A stretch of DNA of 64,000 bases from the NCBI GenBank assembly GCA_034687125.1, contig JAQGBZ010000290.1, positions 18,206 to 82,205 on the forward strand, given 5' to 3'. Position 1 is the first letter of the stretch. Each line of letters opens with the position of its first letter. Position numbers and translations under genes: made by a program. Source of the DNA: Neelides folsomi. Taxonomy: Eukaryota; Arthropoda; Collembola; Neelipleona; Neelidae. Below are positions 40,101 through 51,814 of this stretch, piece after piece. The notes under the pieces are model-generated. The model was not told the origin of the DNA. It made no database searches and saw nothing but the letters and a program-made list of their open reading frames with translations.

Positions 40101-43100
40101 TATTTTAATGTGGGTAGCTTTCAATTTTAAAGACGTGTGTATATTTGTTCAGAAAAATCCTTACGATTCACTGATATTCTCAGAAAAAGAGATATGGTAT
40201 AGTACAGGTGTAATATTTAGGTAAACTTAATATATCGAGACTTCCCTTTCAATTCCTTCAAAGCCGGGAAGTAAATATGCCTCGTGAGCATAAATTTATA
40301 TTGAGTCGAATCCAAAGCTAACAGTTTGAAAAGGATGAGACGAATTTGCATTTCCTGCCATGAAAAGACGGGTTGAATAAAAGGCTGAATTGAAATTTCA
40401 GAGTCCAGGCAGAGAGAGTCCGAGTTCCACGGCCTCTTCAAATACAGGATCCGGGAGTAATGGGTCGGCCGTGGGTTCCGTGGGGAGTGGGAGTAATGGC
40501 TGTCGCCACAGCACGTCAAGCTTTGACTCGGGCCGGGCTTCCGCAACAATTTACCAACAAGGCGTCCGGTACTCGGGTCTCTCCTCCGAATCTTCCTCGG
40601 GAAGCTTCCGACACTCTTATCACAGCTCCAGCTCCAGCCTCGGCTCCATTGCCCCAGAGGAAATATGTAATTTTGATGTTTCGGCCATGATTACTCAAGG
40701 GATCCCGGTATGTTAAACATTTGAGCTTCTCTCCAATTCTTCCAATTTGACATGAGTGGGGTAAGGTCTAAATTGACGTTTTTCATCTTTTTTTGACTTG
40801 CAGGACCACGAAATCCTCAATGCCTGGCTGACTGGAATTCATTTTGAGGTTTACTACCAAAAGTTCATTCTGGCCGGATACGATATGCATACCATTTCAA
40901 GAATGACTCCTGAAGACTTGAATGCCATTGGGGTGACGAAACCAAATCATCGGAAGAGACTGAAGGCTGAGATCTCTCAGCTCAATATCCCCGATGGACT
41001 CCCGGATTTCATTCCTGTAAGCATCAACCCTTTTGTTCCAACCACTGGAACAAAGGCATTTCCATTTTAATTGAACTTCCTCTATTTCACTATATGAGAC
41101 AGATCGTCCCTTGGGCGTGTTCTCTTCCTTTAAATTGGAACTGTCTGATGCCCAACTTGGGGTTCGGGCGTCATTGTTCAGAAAGACATTTTTTCTAATT
41201 TATAATATGGTTTCAGGGAACGATCGAAGACTGGCTCGGCCTGTTGAAACTGGAAGAGTACAATATGAAGCTGAGAGGACAAGGCTATCAAAGTGTTCGA
41301 CAGGTGTGAAATTACCTTTGTCAATTTGTCATGTCTCATTCTAATTCCCTTTATTTCATCCTTTTTCATTTTCAAAATGTGCGTTTATGCGTTGCGTAAA
41401 TAAGGAAGAGTTGTTTTTAAAATAATCCCCTAATAGTTAATGTTCTTCTTTATAATGCTTTTTGACTTTATATTAACAGCACCACCTTATTTGCCTCAAT
41501 TTAAGTGTAGTTTTTGCTGTTATATAAAAGGTAAAATTATTATGTACCTACTTTTCCAACTCCATTTTGGCTATATAATGATAGTTTTAATGTTTTGTAT
41601 GATTTACGGCGAAAGATTTTTTTTGTAAAAGCTCTTTAGAATTTCTTTTTCTCTTATCAGAAACGCTTTCTTTGTGCTGAATTACTAACGCTATTCAGTT
41701 TTCATTTACACGCGATTACTATAAAGACCTCAAAAATTAGGAAATAGATTTAAAGCAAATGAAACATGAGGCGTTTATGCATTGTAGTTGAAAGTTTCTG
41801 TTAGTAAATTCCCTTTCTTCTCTCCCATCTAATTTTTAATTGCTTTTGTGAAACTGCTTGTTCACTTTTTATGTCAATTGTGGAGAGAGTGCAAGAGTTT
41901 CCTTTAGAAGGAATTAGTTAACGAAGGATAATCGGATTTGTCAGAAGATCTTATGGCTTCATTTTCCTAATTATAAAGCATATTTACAAGCTCCATGTGT
42001 AAGGAGTTGAAAAATATGCTTTGTGTAATGTATGAGATTTATACGCGAATTGTGTGTACTGGCTAATTGTAATGCGAAGAGTTGGTATTGTATTTTTGCG
42101 TGGAACTTAAGTACATGCATGTCTTGGGTTGATTTATGAAATATCTCGCTGTCTTTGAAATGCCTTATTAGTAAAGAGGAAAATATTCTTCCCACCTCTC
42201 AGTGGCCTCACATTTCTTCCCTAAGTCGAAAGTTCAAATAATGACTTAAATATTTGCCCGTTTGTATAGGTGACGAATATTACTTGGGAAGACCTTGAAG
42301 ATATTGGAATTTTAAAACTTGGACATCAAAAGAAATTTATGTTAGCTATTAAAAGAATAGAAGATATTCTGGCTGGCAAAAGGATACCGACGGGCCCAAA
42401 TGCCTATCTAACACCAATGGTAAATATCTGTACTTTAGTATTTTTACGTCTTGTAATATTTTATCAATTACTTCAATAACCTATTGCTTTTCTAGTATTA
42501 CTTAATATTTAAATAAAATCAATTTCTTAATTTAAAAGATTATATATAAGTACAGTATACGTAACATATATAGGATACATGTTATATGCTACCATATCGC
42601 AGGAGTTTAAAAAAGCAATAATGGATTTATTGCTTTTTTAGGATTCTTTTCCTTCTCGTCCAATGGGCCCTTCGAGTTCCAATTCTAAGATGGGAATGAA
42701 CTACGGGAATTCCCAAGGAGTCACAGGCCCACAGATTCAGAATGGCCACTATCATCCCCCAAATTACCAAAATCGACCTCTCGCAAGCAATCAGTCGAAC
42801 CAACAAGGGTCGCAAATCTGGCGTCAACAGCCCTCTCAGTCAAATATTTATGCTCATGCTCCTGTTACGCTTACGCATCAGCCCCAACTCCACCACTCAC
42901 CATCAACTCCTCAATATCACCCAGAAGTCATTTCCATCCATGTGAAGAACCACGGGAGGAGAAAGTCAATGGACAATACAGCCCAAGAACCCATTTACGG
43001 AACTTCGTCGTTTCTTCCACAAACCAACTCGCCTTATCAGTCCTCAAAGTTTGACGAAGGTGATACGACTCCAACCAATGAGCCATGTCCTCTCATGAAT

Positions 43101-44226
43101 TCCCTTCCATCAACCTCCACACTCCCGCGGTTACTCAAGAACAAACCCATTGCCAAGATCATGGGCGGTGGAAACGGAGACATGCAACAGTCAACTGGAA
43201 CAGCCGCTTATTGCCAACAAGCAATGATGGGCAATGATGGCTATAAAAGCTTGCCACGAGACATTGGGCGGATTTCCAAAGCTGCCGGTGGAGGTTTAAT
43301 TAATGGAAATCACCTAGTGTCCTTCAATGGAACGAGCTTTGGAAAAAACGGTCCACCACCACCACCAAGAAGAACCGCCACAGCGGGAAGTCATGAGGAA
43401 ATGGAGAATTGGAGCGGGATTTTGCCGCCTCCACCACCCCAACTTACTTCGACTGATTTGGTTAGACAAAACAATGAAGAATTTCCACCACCACCACCAC
43501 CAGACGATCTCCATTCTTCCTCCCATCACTCGTTTAACCAAACTCCGAGCACTTCTGCGAGCACATCTTCCTCCACTAGTCCAAATAATCCTATAAAAAT
43601 GGTCACTACCACTTCAGTTGTTCACTATCAAAATTATCCCAATAATGGGCAATATCACCAGAGAACGAGTCCGCCTTCAGTAGTGAATAAGACAAGTTCA
43701 AGAGATCCATCACCTGTTGGAAGTGATTTCTCAGAATCGGACCTTGCAAACAATGGATACTTTACAAGAGGTGTGAGGAGAAATGGTTCCGATGCAAGTT
43801 TTAAGGTAAATTAACATAATTTTACATTTTTCATGCAACATATTTTCTAAACAATTAGCTAACAATACAACGATTATTGTAATTGAGATTTAAAATTTTT
43901 ATATTATTATTTACAGTCGAATTCAAGTACTGAGTCGGAATCAATTCCATTTGCAAATGATAATGCTGGAACAATTAAGCAACAAAAATCTAATTCTCGT
44001 ATTCAACCAGCTCCAATTGAATCTCATAATGGCATCAATACAGGTATTTTTTTTAACTTAATAAAAATTCAAAATTTTCTATTTTTTCTATTATCAATAT
44101 TAAGATAAAAATTTTATTTCGCTTTCAGGAACAGGCGACGTACTAAATGACATTGGTAACATGTTAGCAGACCTCACCGATGAACTTGACGCTATTTTGG
44201 AGCAAGAAATGAGTTCGAAACGTTGA
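31164..44226 (+). CDS. ckn: Caskin-type scaffold protein, tandem SAM domains (11 coding exons, 1153 aa)
   Basis: Exons: 31164-31827, 36882-37157, 37324-37448, 39520-39771, 40402-40707, 40804-41016, 41217-41303, 42270-42419, 42642-43805, 43917-44043, 44129-44226; all GT-AG and in phase. SAM1 covers about residues 542-605 ([35 protein letters not shown]) and SAM2 about 613-680 ([31 protein letters not shown]); both closely follow the Caskin1/2 SAM pair. After them come a Gln/Pro/Ser-rich region, three polyproline clusters (near 43350, 43425 and 43485), an [13 protein letters not shown] block, and the C-terminal [21 protein letters not shown] motif diagnostic of Caskins. Caskins are cytoplasmic scaffolds of presynaptic and axon-guidance complexes (CASK, Lar, Liprin). 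Ankyrin repeats and the SH3 of vertebrate Caskins are absent, and I see no CASK-binding EIWVLR-type motif. The first exon (221 codons, Arg/Ser-rich) is joined by phase alone; another 5' exon set could exist upstream. ATG 31164 has A at -3. Confidence 0.9.
42609..42639 (+). promoter_or_regulatory. Hairpin overlapping a Caskin 3' splice site
   Basis: AAAAAAGCAATAA (42609-42621) pairs exactly with TTATTGCTTTTTT (42627-42639) around a 5-base loop. The right arm is the polypyrimidine tract directly before the AG at 42640-42641 that opens the large proline-rich exon, so folding of the transcript would cover the acceptor. The regulatory role is inferred. Confidence 0.35.
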
Positions 44227-47200
44227 TCTTTAGTAAAATTTAATTTAGCAAATCACAAAATATTGTTTGATCTCCATCTTTGATTTAGTTGCCAAACTTA
44301 ATTAACGTTTTAACAATATGAAGACTGAAAATGGGTTTTTAAATTGACACTTAAAAATATTTAGACTTATAAAATATAAAAATAAATAGCTGTTAATGTA
44401 TGTTATAATTTTATTAAATATACTTGTTTATATAAAAATAATAACATTTTACTAATACTGTTAGATTTTTATGATCTACAATATATGGTAATAGTTTATA
44501 TCAGCTCATAAATAGCTATATAAATAAATTTTAGAAAAAAATCTGTTTAATTCAAGTAACAGTTCACATTATAAATATAATGCTAAAATCATTATACATG
44601 TATTTACGTGTATTTACAATAAAATAAACAGATTGCCGTTCCATGAGGGGCATTCAATCTTAATGTAATATTTATTTAATTTTCAACATTAATTATCTAA
44701 ACCAGTGACTAGAAAAAATGACTTAAACATAATGTTAGTTTACTATATATTACAATATATACATCGTTTTACAATATATAAATAGAAATTATATAAAGTA
44801 TAATTATTATTATATTCCTGTTAAGCACATAGAAATTATAACCAATTTCAATTAAATATCGATCATTTTACCCAACCATGTTGTTTCGTTTTATGTATGT
44901 ATTTTTAAGGATCATACAGAGCACTGATTATATAAATCTAGACGATAAAAATATTACGACTGTACATGTTCTTTAAGGTACACTGTATATTATTATAAAT
45001 ATTATAGTGTTTCAACTGTGACGATAAAATAAAAAATATTCTCATTAATACTTAATGGTTAGATACCTAATTATCTCTGTTTATAATGTAATAACACCTA
45101 CTCTACTATATACCACCTAACTAAATTTGTTATAGTATAATTTAGAATTTGTTATACAAATATGTATATAAATTTCTTTGTGGTTAAACGTACCATAGGT
45201 CTCTTAAGCATGGTACTTATTCATAAATACGGGCATTATGTAAAGCATTTTAATAATGATCGTCTTCCCTTTTATATTATTATTATTTTTAAATGTAATT
45301 ACAGTTTGTAACTTTTCCCTTATATTATTAAATAATTAAAGATATTTAACCAAATGCATATAAATTGTTATATAGTATAATATAAAACCCATAACTTATT
45401 TCAAGTTTAACTCACTTTTAGAGTTTGAGCTATGAACCAAGAATAATTTAAGCCCGTGTATTGAGTTTGAGAAGTTTACCAATATCTTACACGATGATTG
45501 ATGACTGTATTATATTATATGTTATTCATACATACCTACAACATATACCATAAATATCATACATACATTTGTGGAAAACTATTAACCAAGTTATACTGTA
45601 ATGCTATATATCAATAATGTCTATCAATATAAATTAGTTACAAAATAAAATAACATGCAGCATTAATCCACTTAACGGTTAGTATTAGGATCCAGAAAGA
45701 CCTTTTAAACTGGTCTACATTCTCCATTTCATAAAATTGTTTTTAATCCGGATAAAATCTTAAGATTTGTTTGGTCATTCTACAATTAAGACATGGTTAG
45801 ATTTGTTAAATTGTCAATGTGTAAAGAATCACTTAAATGAAGTTGTTTTCAACTATTTCTAAATATCCTTGCCTAAAAATATACGTTTGGGTAAATATTA
45901 AATTAAATACAAATCATTGTACCTTTATATCAAATAACATTTAATAAAATTATTAACTAAATGTAAATAAGATTAAAAATCGAGTCGAATTTTTAACCAG
46001 TATGTATGTACCAATTGGTATATCATATGGGAGATGAACTTCTTTTATTCGATAGGATTTACGAAATTGATTATATTATTATAAACATTTCATCGTAAGT
46101 TGTAGGAACGAGATTGTTGATTATAAAATATTACTTGGACAGTTATTGTATAAAATTCACCGAGTTTATTGACGGTTTAAACATTTTAAATAACAGAAGA
46201 TATACTTTACAAATAACTAGTATCGTATAATATTAAATAACATTATTTATTCCTACAAACTTGTTAAATGGTTAATAAAATGATAAGGTCAATTTTTTAT
46301 AATTATCTAATAAATAAATATCTTTTACCGTAAAAACAAAAAATATGGAGTAACAATTCTTATAATGAATTCTTTTAATTATATTTATTAATTTTCCAAT
46401 CTGAATGCAATACAAACTATTAATTATTTTCATTGTGCACATCTCATTGCATTTTGGTTTAAATTGCTAGCATAATTTCATAATTCATTTACCCAACTTC
46501 CCTTTCATATAACAATATAAATATCTTTAAGCTAAATCATTACTAATATAGATGTAATTTTAATAATTTATGTATGTATTTATATAATATATAATTGGTA
46601 GGATTTTAGGTAATTTGAGTTCTTTTTTTATTATTATTAGAAGTAATGTTTATTCAATTTACTATTTATTCAGATACAAATGCAAGCAAGACATAAAATA
46701 AAAATTAAAGTCACTATACTTAATATTAAAGTACTCTACATAAATACTCGTATAATTATTACAGAATATTTTGCCTCTCGATTGGCTTTATTATAATGTT
46801 TATTACATTTATTATTTATTACATTTATGCAAGCAAGATGTTTAGCAGGAAAGAAAATAAAGTTGTAGTTCCATTTTGAATCATCCACGTATCATATGGC
46901 AAACTAATACACAGATAAATATATTCAGTGTAGACCGCTAATTGAGGCGTTTTTCAATCAATCATAAATTTAAGATGGTCAATAATAATGAAAATTACAT
47001 CTTAAGATGGATATTAGATGGAGAATACATACTTTATTATCTAATGCAATGGTTAAACCTTAAATAAACGACAGTTACTTTAATCTCGGTTGATATTTAC
47101 ATATGTGCAAAAAGTATGTGAGGAATTAGATTGTCTGGTACAGAGATGAGTGAATGTGGCTCGACTCAATTGACAAATTAAAGTAATTATATTTTATGAT

Positions 47201-47369
47201 AAGGTATAATCCTGCTAATTTTTAAAAAAATTGGTGAATAAAATATATTACTGATTAAAAAGCGCCGCAATTAACGGATTTGAGTTTAACAATAAAATAT
47301 AGTTATAAATATTTAACTTGTCGATTGTGAATGAAAGGTTTGGTCAATAAAGTGAAAGTAGAAACAAAT
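44227..47369. other. Convergent intergenic region / 3' UTRs of Caskin and CLUAP1
   Basis: Very AT-rich. An AATAAA at 44381-44386, about 155 bases after the Caskin stop, is a plausible polyadenylation signal on the + strand. On the - strand, candidate AATAAA signals downstream of CLUAP1 begin near 47041 and recur near 46800-46830. No other gene was seen. Confidence 0.5.
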
Positions 47370-49713
47370 TTAAAATTCATCATCATTGGATCTGCCGATA
47401 TTCATCTTTTTTCCCCTTGGAACATTTAAAACCGCAGCGGATGGAGGAGCAAGTGGATTAATGAGACTTTTCGGATCCGATCTGTCTAATGCTCCGTTTG
47501 GGGTTCGGGATTCGTATGAAGAAGGTCCAGGTTTATTTCCATCCAGGTTTAGGATGAGTCCTCCATTAGAAACTGGCCCATTCAACCCTCGAAGTTCCAT
47601 CTTATGAGATCCATTCATCATTTGTGCTTGTTGGGCCGCTTTTAATTCGGAACGAATGATTTGCTCTTGGACTTGTGCAGAATTTCCAACAGTCCTTGCC
47701 ATCCGAATGGCTGTATTTTGCATCATAAGATCTCTCCCTGAATAATATATTGATTTAAAATATTAGTATAATGGAACATGTGTAAATGATTAGTATATAA
47801 TACATATTTGTAATTAGCTTATACAGGTATATTACTAACAAACTATCTTAGCAATTAAGTAAATAAATAAAAGTGAATCATATAGAATCATCAGTGAATC
47901 ATAATGTTATTTAGCACAGACCTTCTTCATCAAGATCAACATCATCCTCATCTTCGTCATCCAAATCAGAGTTTTCTCCAACTAAAAGTAAGTCGCTTTC
48001 GGATTCACCAGAATCTTCACCCATTCCAAGCATTGAGCCGTACAACTGCCGTCCTGGGGTTTTCAATTGTCCTTTTGCATGTCCACTTGAACGGGAAGCT
48101 GCCGTTCCTGCTTGTGGTCTGGCAGAAATTCCACCTGATTTTAATTTTGTTGGATAGCCAGGTTTAACAACAAGTTCTTCCTCGTCTTCATCAGATTCTT
48201 CATCCGATCCAGAAGAGTTCAACATTCGTTGGCCTATTTATTAATACTTTTGTCATTTTCATACTTGTTTTAAGCTCTTACTTTTTGTAATTTTAGGTTA
48301 ATAAGGAAATAGCATTACGGTGAGTGTAAACCGACCGATGTACTATTGTATTGATTTTATACAAAGACTGAGAACTCTAACTTACCGTTATTTAAACTTT
48401 GAGTATAATTCGTTGGACCAGTTGGACCTAATAGCTCTTGTCTCAAAATTTTATCTTCGGCTTTTCTCTCCAGATCAACTCTGTTCATTTCTTCAATTTG
48501 ATTTTGTAGAAATGAAAGGGTTCGAAAGCGAGAGACATAACCCTTGTATAAGATCTTTAGCTCTCCTTGTAATTTGTCAAATTCATCCATGAAAGCTGGT
48601 CGAACTTTTTTAAGGGTCAGAAGTCTTTTTTCGCTTCTCTCAAGCTCTTGCTTCTTTGTCTCTAACTTCCCTTCCACATTTTGTATATTCCCCTTAAGCC
48701 CCTCCACCGTCGAGGAGATTTTCTTGAGCTCCACTTTGCTCGCTTCAACTGCTCGTGAGAGAAGATTTTCCATTTCAGAGTGTTCAAAATTTCTAGACAT
48801 GACTGACGCCCTCACTTCCCTTAGGGACATTTCTTTGCTAAGGAGGTCAAAGAGGTTCACTCCCTTTTGTGTGATCTCAGAGGACAACTCTCTCGTTCTC
48901 TTTAGAATCTCCATCTGTTAATTAAAACATTAAAATCTTGCAAACTTCTGATGGTTAGGAAGGGGATGTGAATATTAATAAAGTAATTGTGGGTTATATG
49001 TTAACTTCATCTTTAGTTTACCTTCGTGCTCAAGTCGAAGTCAAGGCATTTCTCTGGCTCCTTGTTAATTTCAATGTCCATCTTTTTAGCTTCCCTCATT
49101 GCAGCGTATAAGACGTTTACAACTTTGATTAGTTCTTTAACAGCGTAGCCATCTGCTTGGTAAAGCCTTTTAGTATTGAGTTTTATTTGGACCTTTGACA
49201 ACTAAATTCACAGTTATACGAATTATGAACCATCAATTCTTAAATTATTTTATATTAATTTATTTATTTTAGTTCATGTTTCAAGATTCATTTATGACGT
49301 GTTGTTTGAGAACTTATTCATTAATTAAGAAAGGTTAAATGAACTCATTGTGAGAGAGTTATTTAATAGTTAATAGATATTTCAATGGAAAAGTCAAAAA
49401 TCGTTATTGAGTCAATTATACCATGAATTCTGCAAAGGTCCTAATGAAAATAATCCTTTCTTGTTCTGTGGCGATGGACGTGGGGAAATCAGCCTTTGGT
49501 TCGTACTGATTGACAAGCCATATGCCTACGTCTGCAACCAAAGCGAAATTTGGGCTTCTAAAATTTTCTAATGAAACGAGTCGTGGATACCCCACAGACC
49601 TCAGGATCTCGCTGAGATCTGAATCAGGAAAAGAAAAGGTGAGTTATTCATTTATTATTTATTAGCTTTATCATAAAAGGAAAGTTCTTACTCCTCAAAT
49701 CTCTGAAAGACAT
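47370..49713 (-). CDS. CLUAP1: CLUAP1 / IFT38, intraflagellar transport B protein (6 exons, 535 aa)
   Basis: Exons in transcription order: 49713-49692, 49618-49422, 49201-49022, 48914-48386, 48233-47922, 47737-47370; phases join throughout. The short first exon encodes MSFRDLR, exactly the start of vertebrate CLUAP1, followed by NLSEILRSVGYPRLVSLENF and, in exon 3, IKLNTKRLYQADGYAVKEL. These form the N-terminal calponin-homology-like domain (about 1-130). A long coiled coil (about 140-300, with SEITQKGVNLFDLL and VRPAFMDEFDKLQ) follows, then an acidic Asp/Glu-rich segment. IFT38 is a peripheral subunit of the IFT-B complex, needed to build cilia; in arthropods this mainly means sensory neurons and sperm. 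The C-terminal part is longer than in human (413 aa in total there) and carries a Gln/Asn-rich extension ending in NDDEF, similar to the vertebrate DNDF end. The exon 5 donor (GTCTGT) is weak. It is tail-to-tail with Caskin and head-to-head with the SUN gene. Confidence 0.93.
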
Positions 49714-51814
49714 CTTTAGCAATTTTATGCTAAACGCGAAGACACTTTCAATTCACCACTCAAAGTTTATTCCTTTTTCACCTCCGACAATGAGTTTTTC
49801 TTGCTGACAGCACCAGTGAACTCCTTATTTTTAAACATACAGTGTGGATATGGAAGTTGAATAACTGTGAAGAATCTATTTAATATAATTATGTTACAAG
49901 TTCCCTTACTAGCTCTACCAAAGAATTGAGCAAAATTGGTAAGAACTTTTTGAAAGTTACATTATACCTTTTGTAGAAGTTGGTTGATAATAAACTGAAG
50001 AAGAGTTTAATAAGTTTAATTGCTTTTTTATAGATTAGAAGTATAAATGTAAAAGTTGAAGAGAATTTATTATTTATTGAGTGAATTACAGTTTGCCCTA
50101 TAAAATCTAAACCCCCTGCACCCTTTATTTAGGTTTGTTGTCAATTTTAATGACGTCGTTTGTTTGGTCATTGCTTCTTGGATACGGAATGGTTGTGTTA
50201 GAACTTAGGACTTACGATTAGAACTCGAGCCTTCGATCAAATATACAAAAACCTGAATATCTTATTATACTTTGGTTTTACTGATTTCCGTTATTGGATA
50301 GATAAAACATAATACTTTTGATTAAACACCGTTCATTCCAAAGATTTTGGTACAATATATTTGTACTTACTTAGAACAGAGATTACACAAATGAATAATA
50401 CATTCCGTCAATAGGGTTTATTAGTTCACATATTTCATAATATGTAGTAACATACTTTATTATTATGCAAAATACAATATAAGGTTCAATAAAGGATTAT
50501 ACTAAAATCAATCTCATAATTTGTATACGTAATTTTATTTAATATTTAGCATCTTTAATAAAAAGGCTTTACCCTTAATTTTATATTTTTTCCAAATTCA
50601 TTTTTTATTAAAATGATGACTTGCAATTACCAGTAAGCTTATTGTTAATTCAATAAGACGTTACAAAGATGTGAAGATGTTACTTATTATTCATTCAACC
50701 AACATGATAATTACCTTTTTAACAATGTATACATGTGTCTCTTTTGACTTTGTATTTCAAGCCATACCAGTGGTTGAAATGTGCATAACGCTAATTTTTG
50801 GTGCGAACTTAAAAGGCAAGCAATAACAACAACTAATAAAAAGTTAATTGTTGTAATTATCATTACAAAGTTCATCACTTTGCTTATATGTAGGCTTATA
50901 AAAATATGAAGAGAATCAATGGAGCCTTAACAGATACTTGAATTATCCCATTGTAATTAGAAAAATAAAGACATAACAGGCAGTAATAATAAGTGGTAGC
51001 AGTAAGTCACCATCTCCTGTAAAACAGGTAGGGAAGGTATCACGTCATATTTATTACATTGGATTACGTTGTTTATAATATTATAAATATAAACATGTTC
51101 TCACTTCCTTGTTAAAATGCAAATCTAAGAGGATGATGCATCATAAATTGGAGGAATAAACTAAACAATGACTTTAGGACTGATAGGACAATACCGAGAT
51201 AAGAACGTCGAGGAAGCTTCTTACCTATTAGAAAGACTATGGCTCTTCCACCTTGTACTACTAAAACAAGGAGACACATGCCAATAAGAAATGGAGTCTT
51301 GAGCATAGGTCGGCTTTTACCCTCATTTCATTAAAGAGTAGTTTTTAATCAATTGTAAGGTGAACGTATTAATATCTTCATATCTCCAATATGTATAACA
51401 GTAGTACTCTTAGCATACAAGTGACTGGAGCAGTGCCAATTTACCTATGAGGGATACAAGTACCTATGCAGATGTAAAGTCAAAGTTTAGAATAGCCTAC
51501 GGGATATTTACACTGCCTTGTCAAATACATAGAACCAATGGGAGTTTCAAGGCTTTATCACATGAAGGAGTTCTGTTTCAACCGCTCTCCTTTTGTTTGA
51601 TCACTCAAATCCAAAACATCCTTCCTTTGCGACACAAAGAGGCTCAAATTGAGGAAATCAAATAGACAAATAATGTTTCAGTGGTGAAACAGTGGCGGTC
51701 GTTAGTGGTTGACAAGTTATAAGTGTTAATTTGAAGATTTTAAATACTTTTAGGTTTAATGGACCCTTCCTGAACTTGTAAAAGAGTGAGTGCGTGCTCG
51801 GAAATAAATTAAAA
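49714..51814. other. Divergent promoter region between CLUAP1 and the SUN gene
   Basis: About 2.1 kb separates the two start codons. It is AT-rich and should hold both promoters and 5' UTRs. I could not identify a TATA box or an X-box-like RFX site with confidence. A small open frame with a signal-peptide-like start lies within it on the - strand and is listed separately. Confidence 0.45.
51223..51306 (-). CDS. Possible small secreted or membrane peptide, first exon (low confidence)
   Basis: A - strand ATG at 51306 opens MLKTPFLIGMCLLVLVVQGG followed by RAIVFLI, a convincing signal-peptide shape (hydrophobic core, small residues before the cut). A donor-like GTAAGA follows directly after about 51223. 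A candidate acceptor (tract then TTTTACAG) near 51020 would add about 20 more, mostly hydrophobic, residues in phase and then stop. I do not recognise the product. It could equally be chance, because hydrophobic runs are common in T-rich DNA. Confidence 0.2.

Noticed and set aside
43314-43596. Trp- and His-rich open frames on both strands over the Caskin proline clusters
   Set aside because: These are shadows of CCA/CCG proline codon runs (poly-W antisense, poly-H in +1 frame).
47386-48921. Long + strand open frames at 47386-47607, 47904-48167 and 48544-48921
   Set aside because: They are antisense shadows of CLUAP1 exons, whose - strand product matches a known family across six exons.
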